Shown one piece after another: positions 42,501-55,857 of a stretch of DNA of 59,098 nt (position 1 is the stretch's first letter; the number at the start of each line of letters is the position of its first letter). The notes under the pieces were generated by a model. It saw only the letters and a program-made list of their open reading frames with translations, had not been told where the DNA came from and did not search any database. Made by a program: the position numbers and the translations under genes. This DNA comes from Eimeria necatrix (taxonomy: Eukaryota > Apicomplexa > Conoidasida > Eucoccidiorida > Eimeriidae): positions 27,501 to 86,598 of the forward strand of contig NW_013652017.1 in NCBI RefSeq assembly GCF_000499385.1, in the 5' to 3' direction.

Positions 42501-45500
42501 GCAGGGAGGCAGCCACGACCGCACGACACTGTTACCTCTGAAGGCGGGGGTGGCCATTATGGCACTGACGGCAATGCAGCACGGGGCTGAGGAGGTGTTG
42601 ATTGTCCCCGTGGGCCTCACTTACCACAACCCCCACAAGATGCAATCCAGGGCTAGCGTCCACATAGGCGACCCCGTGCCTGTCAGTTACGGTCACTGAC
42701 CTAAAGCCAGCTCATTGGGGGCCTTCGCTCTTTCTTGTAGTGTTTTTCTAATCGCGTGTTGCGCTACCATTTTTGTGCCTATGTTTCTTTGTCATCCTTG
42801 CTCGCTGCGCTGTCCCGTTTCTGTGCCTCCTTGCGTGTCGCTCGTCTATGAGTTTTTGCCGTCTTCCATTAATTTTCTGCTGCGCCATAATTATTTGCTC
42901 TAGTCTTGCCACCCGTTGTTCGTATTCTGCCTCTGGGGCCGTTCATTTTCTCGCTTTCTTTCCTTTCAAATCTGTCCTCGCTTCAGTCTCACTGATCATC
43001 ATGCTTGCACTTTTCCGCCTTATTAAAATGTCTGCGTGTGCCTTGTTTTGTTTCATAAAGGTCACCAGAGAAATGGCCCTTGACTACGCTGTGGACCGCC
43101 GGGGTACTACAGCAAAGATCCTTAACCACGTGGAGAGAGTGAGGCCTTCCTCCTTTGCTTACTCACAGGCTCTTCTCGAGCCGTCGTTTCTTCCGTCGCA
43201 TCGCAAGCCTATCTTTCTCTGCCTTTTGCCGAGGTTGAGTTTTCTCCCTTGCCATTCCTCTGCTATTTTTTCCGCTCTCCGCTCTTGTTCTCTGCTCCTT
43301 TCGTGCCCGTTGTAGTTCTAGCTCCCACATTTCCTTTACGTTGTGTCTTCGTATTTGTGTAACCTCTTTGTTCTTTCTCCGACTCTCTCTGAGCTCTGTC
43401 TTTTGCCGTTTTTTTCTCCATTTCGTCTCCTGCAGCCTTTGCTGTAGTCGCTTGGGCTCCTTTCCCTTTGTCTTTCTCGCATCTCCACTCTTCGTGTCTT
43501 TCGTCACCCTGTCTTTCACAGTGCACACAGCCAGCGAACACTATCTACACCAGCAAGTGCTGCATCTGTAACTGCAATGCAACCCGTTTCTTGACTTGGA
43601 GCGTTTGTGTATAGCATCTTTGTGTCTTTTATGGCTGCTGTGCTTTGCAGGGACTTCGGTCCTGTATCATAACAGCTCAAGACTATGAGGCAATGGCTCA
43701 AATACGTTTATCAGCAGTAAGCAGCACTCATCTCCTCCCTCAGCTTCCCCTACTCCCCTCCACGACGCTTTGCACATTGCATTTATTTCCTTTTTATCGC
43801 TTCAAGTTTGGCTTCATAGTAGCTGGTGTTTTTGTTTTCCAGGCGTCCTTATTCCTTGAGTCCTCATGTGTCCCCTGCCTATTTGCCTCAGCTGGCCAAA
43901 CTTCTTGCTTTTCTTTTGTTTTCCTGTTCCTTCTGGATCTATCCTATATTCTCTTGTCTCCGCTTCTTTTTGGCCTCGCTCTGTCTGGCTGCATCGCTTT
44001 GTTCCTGTGATCTGCGTATTGCTTATGTGTGGAGCTCAGTGTCTTCCGTTCGTATCACCGCGTTTTTTACATTTTCGATATTTATCAGTTGCCTTTCCTT
44101 CTGTCATTCTTAAAATTTGTATGACATTATGTGGTTTTGTCTTGTTGTCTTTAGAGCTTGTACCCTCCTGAGCGCCTACGTCTCGCTGAGGCGCGCTACT
44201 TCTTGTTGATGCAGCTCATCAGCAAAATATTCTGGAGAGCAGCTAACGACCCCCGTAGGCCTTCTGCCGACTATTTTTTTCCCTACCTTTGTGCTTTTTT
44301 CCTCCAAACTTTATTCCGTCTGATGCTATCGTATTGGCCTTGCCCCGTCTTTCCACTTCACTGTTTCTGTCTTACTGCCTACGTGTTTTCGCCTTCGCCT
44401 TTCTTCTGTCTTTCCCCTTAATGGTTCTGTCTATTTCCACTCTGTGTCTTGGCGTCTGTCTCCTGTAGCCACGCTCTTTCTGGGCAAGCTTCTCTTGTTT
44501 CTGTGTATTTTCATGTTTGTCCACTTGACGCTCTATCTGCCGAGCACGTGATCGCTGTAGGCTTAGGAATGGCTGCTCGAAATTTGTTTAGCATGTACTC
44601 TGTCTGTCTTCTTTCTTCAGTTTTACTCGACTTGCGGCAAAGTCTGTCTAATTACGCATCGGCCTTAGAGACGAGGCGACTAGCCGATCGTCAGGTTTGG
44701 CTTTTGAAGCAGTCCCCCTCAGGAGCCACTTTGTGTCTTGCGGAGACACTTGTGGCGATTGTCTACTGCGCCATCATCGTAAGTTCATTGGGCTGCTTTG
44801 CCGGTCTTTCGCCGCCTGTGCCTGGCCACATTTTTCCACAGCCTGTTGTCTGTTTTGCTCCCTCTTTAGCTAGATATCTAGCGTTGTTCCCGGTGTATCT
44901 ATCGTACTTGCGTGTTTGTTCCTCCATATTGTGAGGTGTTTTTAACTGTTATCGCTCGAGGTTTCATCTTCCGGCCGCGAACATTCGTTCCTCCTCCTCC
45001 GTTCAGTCCCGCAGAACGATATTTCTTCCCCATTCACATTGCTGTTGTTCCTTTTTCCTGGGCCCTGTACAATCAACTGCGGAAATTTTCTGCTTTGTGT
45101 TTTCGAGTGCCGTTTCCTCGTCGTCTTTGTTGTTGCTTCTCATAGTGTTCTTGATGTCACTCATTCGAGGCCTCATGAAGTTGTTTGCCTACGTCAGGTG
45201 CTCTTCTGCCCGGCTCTCTTCCTCACGTTTCCTGTGCCGCCGTCTTGTCGATTGCAGCTTCTGTGGTTTTGTCTTCATCTGTTTCTCGTCTCTGTCTCCC
45301 GCTGGTCATCCTCCAGCCGTTTGTGCGTAGCTGTATCTTTGCTTGTTGCAATTTTTATGTCTTCTCCGCCCTCTTGTGTCTCCCTTGGGGCGGACTCTTT
45401 GTGAACAGACTGAATGTGTGCATCTCTGCACATTTGCAGGGCTTACCGCTGCTGCCTCTTTGGGCGCCTCTTCGCGTGATAGCAAATGTATTGGCAGACA

Positions 45501-47527
45501 AACAAAGACGCAAGGTAAAGAAACATGCATGGCTACGTGGGATTCTGCCATTAAATCAGCGTTGCTTGTTGAATTTGTTTTCCCAGCGGCTGCGTCGCCC
45601 GTGTCGCTTTTTGACCTTTCTGACTTCCTCCTTCCCAGCTTCCCATGTATTGTACGCCTGTACGTATCTTTATATCTGTCCGCATTTTTTGGCGTTATTT
45701 GTTTGTTCACGTCTGTTTGCTTCTGTTTCTGCGTAACTCCACCTTCGTCTTACGAGTGTCCAAATCTCCGTTTGTCACAGAAGCGCCGCCCTCGGTGGCA
45801 GTATTTCAGATTAAACCGAAAGCTGTTGTTTGTGGTTTTTGTTGTTTTGCTCGTGTCTTCCAGGCCTTGAGAGAGAGCCGCGTCAAACTGAAGGGCACGG
45901 ATGTAGTAGCGAGCTACAAGGTGCTGGTGCTCCTAGTGCTTGTTCCTCTCTTCAATCTCATCTATGGCTTTCTCTTTGGCATCCTCTTCCTCAAGTAATA
46001 CCCCCTAAAGCTTGCTAAAGCTTGGTCGCCAACATTTTTTTTTGTCATAGTGTCTTTCCCTTCGCCCGCCCCTCCGTCACCCTGTTTCTGCCCCAACTTC
46101 TTTTGTGTCTGAGTGTGCCTGTGCCAATCTTTAGCTCTTTTTTCTCTCTCTTTTTTTTGCTGTATGGCCTTGCCCCTTTGTGTTTGACTGTGTTTATATT
46201 TCTCTGGGTGTCTGTCTCTTGTGTGCTGGTATTTGTCGCCGTGAGCCTATATTTCCGCTTCACTCCATTTACTCATTGCTCCCAAAGCCCGGGGCGGACT
46301 TTCTCCTCAAGTTAACCTATTTAAAGTAGATACAGCGAGTGGCATTAAATAATCGAAGTGCATCTGTTCACGTGTTCATCGGTGCATTCAAGTTCTTCTC
46401 CTTTTCCATTTGCTTTTACTCAATTTAACTGCTCTGTCAATGTGCAGCACTTGGCTTGAGCTGGTACTTTCCATGGCAACGGGTGTCGTCGTGCTGCCCA
46501 TCCTCTACTACTGTGAGGCGCCGGCATTGAACAGTTGTTGCTCCCATTCTTTAGGTTGCCGTTGCAGCTGCTGTTGGCGCCGCTGTAGTGCACGCTCTGC
46601 AGATGCTGAGCTCGGCGTCTACTGTCTGCATATATCTGTAGGTTTCTTTGTTTCTGGCGTTGCTGCTATTGCTGCAGTCAGCATGCGTAAAGCGGAGCGG
46701 TTGTTGCCCCTATTGCAGCAATTACGGATCGTGACGATGGTGGTAGTGGGGAGTGTCAACATATGGAGACAGACAGACAAGGAGCTTATCACCCAGAGAA
46801 TACTCATGCAAATCAAAGTCCGTTCATACGCCACAGAGGCACAAGCAAGCTCACAGCGGCAACACAAACGAAGGGCAACACAAGCGCACAGCACAAATAC
46901 AAACACTAGCATTGCGTTGCGGGTAGATGTTCGGGTGCGTGCGCAGGTGCGTGACGTTGTGCATCAACTGGGACCGGCCGTTTCTTTGACTTTCTCGCAA
47001 GATATTCAGAGAGCCTTGCCTACGGTGCGCCTTTTGGCATTTGCTGGCATTGCGCTCCCTGCTGTCTTTCGTTTCTCCATGCAGTGTTATCCTCGCTTCT
47101 TTAGTCTTCTCCTTCGACCTTTTTTGGTATCATCAGCTCTTCCGGGCATCACGTTGCAAGTTTGCAGAATGTGTTGCATTCTTTGTCTTGTGCAGTGCCA
47201 TAAGCGCCCTCTAGACCTTAGTTTTGTCTCTTTTTGTGTGGTTTTTGTGCTCCGCGCAAAGATAGGAGCCCCGCTGGAGCTCTCCTTTCTTGTCTGCGCC
47301 CCTCGCCTACATGTTTGTTTTGCTTTGCACGGGACTTTTTGTTTGCGGTTAATGCTCAGGTGCTGTGTTTTTTTCGAGAAATGTTTAGAGCTTACACATG
47401 CATGCGGCTTGAGCTGTCCTTGCAGGTCTTGTTGGATGTTGACACAAAGCGACTGTTGCGGCTGCGTCGGCAGTTTGCACCTTTGCAGATGAAGATGCCT
47501 TACAGCGGCGCGACAGAAGTAATATGA
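39574..47527 (+). CDS. Glycerol-3-phosphate acyltransferase (GAT/SCT1-type GPAT)
   Basis: Makes lysophosphatidic acid from glycerol-3-phosphate and acyl-CoA, the first step of glycerolipid synthesis, in the ER membrane. Fifteen exons keep phase and give 919 residues: 39574-39672, 39960-40004, 40392-41837, 42087-42173, 42505-42681, 43061-43138, 43651-43716, 44155-44254, 44621-44778, 45440-45514, 45864-45994, 46448-46512, 46678-46730, 46947-47024, 47426-47527. The acyltransferase block [16 protein letters not shown] (HX4D form) is followed by [27 protein letters not shown] joined to [15 protein letters not shown] (block III), [13 protein letters not shown] (block IV), [20 protein letters not shown] and two late membrane segments. 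Exon 3 carries a Gln/Ala-rich insert of roughly 400 residues. The exon 4 donor is GC (GAG|GCAAGG), fixed by the FPE-GG join. The start (MYFLVKWLC) is the first ATG. The last two or three exons are less certain. Confidence 0.87.
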
Positions 47528-48226
47528 ATGCGTGTGACCATGTTCGTGTGTCTGTCACCGTCTCTTCCGGCGGCATCCATCTCCATTTGTCTTCTTTGTC
47601 TGCGTGTAATTCACCAGCGTCCCTCTACTCTCTGGTGTTTATCGTGCTCTATTCCCCTGCTTCACTGCGTACGTAACAGCTGTAGGTCTCAATTGGCATA
47701 GGCTCCGCTAGCCCCTTCCGTTGTCTGCTTTGCGCTTGATTTCATGGGTCTTGTTGTCTCCATGCCCCTTCCCAAGCCAGCAGAAGTTAATACTGCTGCT
47801 GCAGCAGCTGCGCAGCAGAAGCAATTACGAGCTGAGGAAAATAGGCCCAAGGATGGCATCTTATTTTCTTTCATGCATCTTTTATACTCCGGACATGCCA
47901 GTACTCTAGCTGCTTTAGTGGCAAGCAGCGCAGCTCAGCGAAGACCGCAACTGCAGCGACCCCAGCTGGGAACCCTTGTTGTCATGGCGACAGCGTTCAA
48001 TGCAGGAAACCATAAACTCATGCATGACATCTGAATATTTGAAACGCGTTTCTGTTTTTGCGCCTCCTGCTGGTCTGGCTGATGTTGCTGCTGTTCCAGC
48101 TAGTTCGGCTTCCGCTGCTGGCGGTACTGCTATTTGCCTGTCCCTTTAGCGGTTTTCTTTTGGAGAAACTGGATGACGCTGCTGCTCTTGCCGCTGCTTG
48201 CCGCTCCTTCTGCCTGCAGTGGCTTT
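47528..48226. other. Convergent gap between the acyltransferase and valyl-tRNA synthetase genes
   Basis: A plus-strand frame at 47744-48034 (MGLVVSMPLPKPAEV, then poly-Ala) might be a further 3' exon of the acyltransferase, since ACAGAA|GTAATA at 47518 could act as a donor. I see no homology to decide. The rest is CTG-rich. Confidence 0.45.
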
Positions 48227-51200
48227 TTATTGTGTGAAGCGCTGCTGAAGCGCTGCCAGGGCTTGCTGTAGTGTTTCTAGCCGGGCCTGAAGCTTTTGCT
48301 TGACGGACAGGGGCGCGCGTTTGTCATACCTGCAGCCAATGCAGGAAAAAAAAAGAGCAGCAGCAGCAGTAGCGGCAGGAATAGCGGTAGTGGCAGCAGA
48401 CGTTTTACGGCATGCGCAGCAGAACACTGAGTTCTCCCCGAAAAGTGGAAAGCACAGACGAAAGTGGCAAGGCTAGCGCAGCTACAGGTGCCGTTCTTTG
48501 ATGCTCCAGAGCTACTGTTGCTGGTACGGTAGCTCCTGGAAACGTTAAAGTGCTCATTCATAGCAAGACAAACGCTTACTCAGGTGCTGTGACGCGTCGT
48601 TGCAGGTCCTGCAGCTTCCGCTGCAGCGACAGCCGATGGCGGCAGTTGCCTTCTGCAGCCTTGTGTGTCCTGCGCTCACTTGGTACACGACCGCTGCCAC
48701 CGCTTTCCTCAAAGGAGGCAGCGATCTCTAACTGCAGAGCACCGTCCCCGCGAGAGTTGCTTTTGCTTCCAGGCAGCATCACGACTCGGGAGAGGAAAGA
48801 ACGTTGCCGAAGTGGCATTAGATCATCTTCTTTTTTTTCCAGCTGCTGGTCCTGATGTAGCTGCTGGTGCTCGAGGACTGAGATGGAGAAACTTCTGGAG
48901 GGAAGGTCACAAAGACCGGCCATTAACGGCACGGCTTCCTTCAAGGATGTCAGCATTGTTTCATCAGTGCAGCGCACCGAGACAGAGCAGCCCCCTCTGC
49001 CCCCCGTCTCACCGGCATCTTTGTTTGGTATTGCGCCGGCAGCGCAGCTGGCATCCCCTGCGTGCTGTGGCTGCTGTTGCCCAGATTGTTGCTGCTTCTG
49101 AGGCCTTTTGGTGGCCTCTTGCATGGCCCTGGCCCGTCTCACGGAAGCAACAACAGTGCGAACCACTTGTAGGGCGGTCTCTGCCTGTGGATCCCTGTAA
49201 GCTGCAAACAAAATATGCCCCTGAAAAGCATCTCCTAAAATCGTAAGCAATTTCAGCAACTGCAGATGAGCACCCAAAGAGACTAGTGCCAAACGAGACG
49301 AATGCCGAGACGTTGGAAACAAGGAGGCAGAGAGCCCAGGGGCGAATTAAAGAAAATGCAGAGGGAGCCTCCCCTGTGAGAAAACGTTCGCGGCATCCTT
49401 GACACAGAAAGCGGCACAGCACCGTGGCTGTGTTGCAAAGCATGTGCACCCCGGATCTCACCTCCTGCCGCCGGCCAGGCGCTGCACAACAGTGGCTGAA
49501 AGGCGTTTGCCGGAGCAGTGCTCTGTCCATTATTGTGGTAGCCGCTGTTCTTGCCGCTGCCTCTGCCGCCAGCTTCAGATTTGGGGGCAATGCTAAACAG
49601 CGCCAAGTAGATCGCTTCAGAAATGAACGGAGCAAATGGATGCAGTGCCCGCACAGTGTCGTGATATATACACCCCAGCACTGCTGGCCACAGGCGCCCT
49701 CGCGCCCGCAATCTGTCTTCTTCCTCTTGTGGGTGCTGTTGCTGGATACGTTGCCGCTGCTGTTGCTCTGAGCTGCCGTGGTAAGATTTACACAGCGTGT
49801 CAGCCAGTTTCATTTCCGTCTGAGCAGCAGGCAGAATCCAGTCTGACAAGTCCTCCCAGAACTCCCAAAACCGCGCAGCAGCAGCAGCGACGTGCCCTCC
49901 TTGGAGATGTGAGTAAACGTCATCGCACATCCGGCTAGTGCTGCTGCAAAGTGAATACAGGATACAACAACACGAAAACGGAAGGCAAATTGCTTTGCTG
50001 TGAGTACCAACCGTTGTAGCACGCTGCCGGCGCGAGTTTCCCAGCTGCTATCAACGGGAATGGCTGCGATAGCATCAATCGCGCATGCAGTAACAGCCAT
50101 GACTGAAGCTACGTTAGCAGTTATACTGAACAAAGGTTGTGCGTTCAAGTGCCGAAAAGCGAGGCACCTGAGAGCAGACCGCTGCGACAGAGAAAGTCGA
50201 GCTGAGTAAGTGGAGGTACACCCCAGCCCGTGCGACGCTTCGGTCGCGCAGCTCTCGCAAGCTTGCAGTCTTCCCCTTAACAGCTGTAGCAACCTTCGGA
50301 GCGAAAGGCAGCAAACAAGAAGTAGAGGCATGCACACGCTGTCGGCTACGAATTATCCAAGACGTACCGAGGCATAGGAGTACGAAGGCGACCGTGGCAG
50401 CACGCGGCATATGCAACACACGAAAATAGGAGCAGCATCAAGAAACAACCAAAGTAGCAAATGCCACGAGGTTGGCGCAATAAAGGGCTGCTACGAACAA
50501 CCGAAAAAGAGGCAACAACGGAAGGCAATAACCTAAGAGTAGAGGAGAAACACCAATAGGGGTTCACCGAGTCACCTGGCGCCATTCCATATCTTGGTGA
50601 GGCCCCTTGATGCTCGCTGCACTTTACATGCGTCAATCGAAGACAGTCGACGGGCCCCAGAGCAAGCCAATAAAGACATTCTGCAGCAGAGACGGGAAAC
50701 AAAAGGAAAGAGATCCAAACGCGCAGGGATGAGCCCCAGCAGCACTTTGTAATGGAGCCCTTGCAGTAGATACGCTGCAACTGTTTTTCTGCTGCAGCAG
50801 TGCCAAGTGATTTTGAGAAAATTCAAGTGACTGTGTAGGTGCTGCCAAACCTGAGGGCGTCGGCCCCATATTGAGTGATCCACTGGTCCATTTGCGTCTT
50901 GGGAGCGTTCCCTTTAGACTTGCTAAGTTTGTGACCCTGCATATCTGTGAGGAGAGGATGCAGCACCACTCTTGACAAAGGCAGCACGCCGCACAAGGCT
51001 ACACACAGGAGCAGCTGTCGAGCCACCCAAAAGGGAAGAATGTCGTGCCCAGTCACCAAACATGAATAAGGGTAAAGGCGTGGGAACAAAAAACTAGAAG
51101 AGTTCTCAAGACCCTCCTGGAGTCGCTGCTGTGGCTCTTGATAATCAAACAATGCGCTGTCCACATGGGAGGCGCGCCCGCTTTCCTGGACTTTTGGATA

Positions 51201-54200
51201 CTCTCGCTGCTGCTGCTTTAGCGGCTGCTGCTGCTGCTCTTGAGTCTGTTTTCGGGAGGTAGCTGCCCCATAGCGTTTGAAAAATGTCTCCTCCGCCTGG
51301 ACGAGGGATGTGAGCGGCCATAAACCGGAGGAGAACCACGTGTCCAGGACGTCTGTGTCCTCCAGGATTTCGAATTCTGTCGCCTGCTGCACGTGCTGCT
51401 GCGTGTGCTGCTTTTGCTGCTGCCGCTGTTGCTGCCGAATAAAAGCGACAGCCTTGCGCCTCGCACTGGCTTCGTCGAGTGCGGCCACCGCGAACTCCTT
51501 CCCTGTCGATGCGTCCCCTGCTGCTCGTGGACCTGCTTTTTGTGAGCAGCAACAGGGTCCCAGCTGAGGCAAAGATGCACGAGAAGCAGATGCTGCATCA
51601 AGTCCCTCTGTTCTTTGCAGTCCCGACTCTTGCTGCAGCTGTTCCTGCTGCTGCCTTTGCTGCAGTTCGTGAAGTGCAGTTGAGTATGCTTCGAAGAGTT
51701 TCGCTCTTATTTGGCTGCACGAAGAGCCATGTTTGCCCTTTAAAATCCCCAGAGCTGCCTGCGAATGGCAGCGGTCGAGGACCCTTGCAGCTGCAACAAT
51801 TCGCTGACAGAGAGGCACTTCCTGTTTCTGCTGTTGCTGCAGGTGCTGGTGCTGCTGCTGGCTCTTGAGGCGAACAAGGTACGCTGGGACAGGAACCCCC
51901 CACCAACCTTGTCTGCTGATACACCAAGTGCGGTCTGACTGCAGCTGCTGCAGCAGCTCCGGCAAATACCGTGCTGGGATTACGTCAAGCCCATTTACGT
52001 CCGTGTATGTTGCGCTACTGCTCCCGTTGTTCGTGCTGCTGGCGCTCCTGCTGCTGCTGCTTTCGATTTCTGTGTTGGGCGCACTGGTTAGAGGAAGAGG
52101 TAAGGGCAAGGCAGTGCCAGGACCTTGTAACCATGTTGAGCTCGTGAAGCGTGCGTCCTGCTGCAGCTGCTGCTCGTGCGGTTGCAAGGTTCCGTTCTGA
52201 GGTGGGCAAAGGAGTTGAACAACACGTGGAGCCACGCGATCAGCAGCAAAGAACCACTGGGGCTTTGCCCTAGTGACTGTCGCTTGCCCATTCAAAGTGG
52301 AAACCAATTCACCCGGCTGTTGCCTGCCTAGGTGTACCTGCGCGCCCCCTGTCAGCAATAAGACAGCTAGCAGCGCTTTCTCTCTTGCAGCTTGCTGCTG
52401 TTGCTGCTTCTGTAGGCTCGTCCCCACAGCATGGCGAAGAGCTGCTGCGACGCATGTAGCCAGCTGTGCTCTTCCTGGGACGGCTTCCCACTGAAGAGCA
52501 GCAAACGCAGGAAGCAGGCCTCTCCTGTCGTTATTGAGCCGGCTGCTGCTGCTGCAGCAGTTTGTACTGTGGCACTTGGTGCTCCTACTGACGTTGCTCT
52601 TGGTGCAGCTACTGCACGCGCAGCGTGATATGTGTTGACTGGCTGCTGCCACATGCGGATGTTTTCTATCTCCTCTTTCCTGCAGCAACACAGGTACGCT
52701 TTGCTGCAGCAGCGGCACAGAGGCCTGTTTTCCTTTGAGCTGGTGGTAAATAGATGAGTCGTCTGTTACCACAGCACACACTTGAAGAAAGTCTTGCAGA
52801 GATCCCACGGGAACCAGAAGACGCTGCAGCTCTTCTGTACCATCGCAGCCTTCGCTGTTGCTGCTGCCGCTCCTGGGACTGTTGCTGCGACTACTGCTAG
52901 CTTTGCTGCAGCTGCTCCTAGTGACAATGCAGGCGTCGTTGTCGCTGCCGTTGCCACCGCTGCTATGGCTGCTGTTGGTGGCTGGCGAGCCATTCCTGAT
53001 AGGCAACTCCACAAACAACCCTCCATCCCACTTGGCAGCCTGCAGCAAAGAAGTTAGCAGCTCTTCTTCACACTCTTCACCTCCTCCGCTTTTCTGCTGT
53101 TGCTGCTGCCGCTGCTGCTGGTCAGTGGGATGGGTTTCCTTTACTTCTAGGAGCTCGTTGGGAACAACGACTGTGAAGTTTCTGTGTTCTTCTTTTCCCC
53201 TGAGGGCCTGCAGAGGGTGCAGCTGCCTCCTCAGGAGGCCCCTCTCCTGCAGCAAGACAAAGGCTTGGCGAGTCAGCGAGACTGCAGCAGCAGAAACAGT
53301 GCAGCACGCACTCGCCCACCAGCAGCCCAGGCCAAGGCTGCGCTGCTGCTGCTGGATGCGCGTCCAACAAATGCGCAGCCAACGCTGCAGCAAACCCAGA
53401 TGCTGCTCGCACTCAAGGGTGCTGCAGCTGCATCTGCCGGAGTCATTGCTGCTGCTGCCGCGGCATTCCTGCATCAAACTGTTACTGCCAAGTCCTTCTA
53501 AAGATACTTCCCGCGTTTGCTGCGGCTCCCTCATGCGCAACTGCTGCCCATGCAGCTGCAACCCCCGCCCCTCAAGGAACGCCTTGCTGACGATGGAGCG
53601 GAGACAGCGGGTGCAGCAGCGCGGGACATAAAGGCCTTTTTTTATTCTTTTGCTTATGTGCCTTTCAAGCAGAAGCTGCAGCCCCATCCCTGCGTGGTCC
53701 ACTCCGGGGACCCAGAATGACCGCAGCACTTGCTGCTCCGACTGCTGCTTCTGCTGCTGCTTCCTTATCCACTCATGTGGCGTCGCATCCCACGGTTTCT
53801 CTCCTTTTTTCTGCTGCCTCTCTTCACTCTCTCGCTGCTGCGGCTGCTTCTGCTGCTTCTGCTGCTGCTCCGGCGGTGGGTGCGCGCTCGCTTCCCTCTG
53901 TCGTTGAAAACGGAACAGAACGTCTTCAATAGTCAAGCTCATGAAGTGCCCCGCATGCAACGATCCAGTTAAGTTGGGGGGGGCCATGCAAAAAACCTTT
54001 ACGCCCTCCGCGCACTTCTCTGTTGCTGCTCTTCGTGGCTCTGCTGCTTGTGCCTTTTCTGGTGTTGTTTCCTCTGTCAGTTTCATGGGTTCGAAGAGAC
54101 TCTCGGACTCCCACCACTGCAGCAGCGTACTCTCCATCTCTGTAAACGGGAATATTTGATGCGTTTGCAGCGCGGCTCGTGCACTTGCTGCAGCGGACAC

Positions 54201-54569
54201 CCCCTTGTCTGTCGTGCCTATGTTGCTCCTGCTGCTGTCGAAGCTACTGTCTCTAGGTAGGCCAGTGTTGCTTGAAGCAGCAGCAAGGGGCTCATATAGT
54301 CTGGGCTGTCCATTGTGACGAGTTCTCTGCCGTGTAAACAGTGCTGTTGGTACTGCTGCTGTCGTCCCTTCTGCGGCACTTCGGGGAGGCTTTTGCTGGC
54401 GTGTAGGGTCGGAAGTAGCACCGAGAAGGCCTTCAAGAGGGCAGCAGATCCAAGCAGCCCTCTGGCTGAGGCCACGTGGGAGAGTGTTGGAAGCTCGAGA
54501 GGAGGTGAAGCTATTGAGCGCTAGCAGCGGTGGCAGCAGCAGCAGCAGGTTAAAGCTGGGGCATATCAT
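48227..54569 (-). CDS. Valyl-tRNA synthetase (class I)
   Basis: Charges tRNA-Val. Six exons keep phase and give 1,714 residues: 54569-50851, 50680-50576, 50125-50012, 49943-49462, 49201-48580, 48329-48227. Domains in order are the HIGH site as NLTGSLHAGHFM, FWVPGVDHAG, TWCISRQGWWGVPVPAY, DTDVLDTWFSSGLWPLTSL (typical of ValRS rather than IleRS), the KMSKS site as HKLSKSKGN followed by YGADALR, KIWNGA, the anticodon-binding helices FWEDLSDWILPAAQTEM and LHPFAPFISEAIY, and a C-terminal coiled coil (KQKLQARLETLQQALAAL). The protein is much longer than the usual ValRS because of Gln/Ser inserts. The start MICPSFNLLLLLPPLLALNS looks like a signal peptide followed by a Ser/Arg-rich stretch, as in apicoplast targeting. 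The editing domain is poorly conserved, with no TTRPET-like string. Family assignment is firm and targeting is inferred. Confidence 0.9.
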
Positions 54570-55857
54570 GGGGAGATGTCCCCAAGTGTGACTTCTGGTG
54601 GTACTATTCTCGCGGACGCTTGTGCGGACTCTACCGTTGTTGTCGTTGCTTCTAGTGTATATACTGCTGGTGCCAGCGCTGCCGCTCCAGCTGCTTTTAC
54701 TTTATCTGCATTGTCACATCCACCAACGCAAAAATCGGATCCGGGCTCTTCTCCCCAAATCTTTGGCAAGTAGTCCCAAGTGATTTTCACGGTTTCTAGA
54801 GACTAAAAACCCTAAGACATCTGTAGAAGTGCAACGAGGCTTGCGCGGCCCCCAGCTGTAGGCAGGGGCCCCCCCGAAACTGCTGCTCTATATCCCTCAG
54901 CTGATTCCTCGTAAAGCCATTTTCTTCTTTTTTAATATAAAAATAAACGGAGGGGGCTCGGTGTTTTTGAGACTCCCCACTGGACAGTTCCTGGTCTCGC
55001 CTGTCCCCGGTTCTGCCAGCAAGGGCCCCCACGGAGCACTATGGCAGTAGACCCACACCTTGAGTTAGACTGAGGTAACCAACCTTTCCCCACAACAGTA
55101 GAATAAACGCCCAGTAGACATTCTCCAAGTGGAAGTCTGTATCAATTGAATGGAGATTGTGTGCAGAGCTGCAGCTGCGGCAGCACTACCCACCAAGAGC
55201 AGCCCCGAAGTCATTTTTCAGCAGTATACGCAATGCATGCGACCCTTCTCTCAGTTTCTGTTGTCTGACTGGGAGTTTCACCGACACAAGTGCACCTACT
55301 GGTGGTGCCCACTGGGTCTGCACTACTTCACAGCCACACTAACAACAGCCTGTCTAACAATCAACCACAGTTCCCAACAACGAAAATGGGCCGACTAGTT
55401 CCAGCATCTCACAGGGAGTCAACCGCCGGACAGCGCTTCAGAACGCATGGTCGGAACCGAAAGACTCGTCGTCAGAAGATTCGTCGACCTTGAGCTTGGA
55501 GCTTATTTGCCCCCCATCTACATCCCTAAAGTAACGAGACAAGGACTGCCAAGTGGTCGGCCCACTTTGCTACGCAGGGACCCTCTAGCTGCTTCTTCCA
55601 TAGTTAGCTGCCTAACACGCATCTCTGCGCCAGTGCCAGCTAGCAACGCATGAAAGAAAAAAAAAGTGCCGTGGTGAGCGTCCAGGGCGCCGTAGAGCTA
55701 GTCAACTAGCTGCCCAGCTAGCTACGCAGCTAGCTACTCCGCTCGCTAGCCAATCCACTGTGGGCACGGCCTGGCAAAAGGCCTTCTCGGCTCAGCTCCG
55801 TGCAACATTGCTTATCTCGCCTGCTGGCGAGCTAGCTACGGGTGCTCAATGAGCAAT
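54570..55857. other. Spacer between valyl-tRNA synthetase and NMD3, with a short GCTAGC array
   Basis: Two minus-strand genes in the same direction are separated by about 1.3 kb. A short AGCTAGCTA cluster lies at 55693-55745, the same unit as in the kinase introns. The ValRS promoter and NMD3 3' end should be here. No motif or gene is supportable. Confidence 0.6.

Noticed and set aside
48576..48578. TAA after RRVTAPE as the ValRS stop
   Set aside because: It overlaps a good donor (GA|GTAAGC), and the next exon adds the KQKLQARLETLQQALAAL coiled coil typical of the family C-terminus, in phase.
54566..54790. Upstream 74-codon minus-strand frame as a separate gene or first ValRS exon
   Set aside because: It ends in a stop just before the ValRS start, has no recognisable motif, and the ValRS frame already has its own leader-like start.
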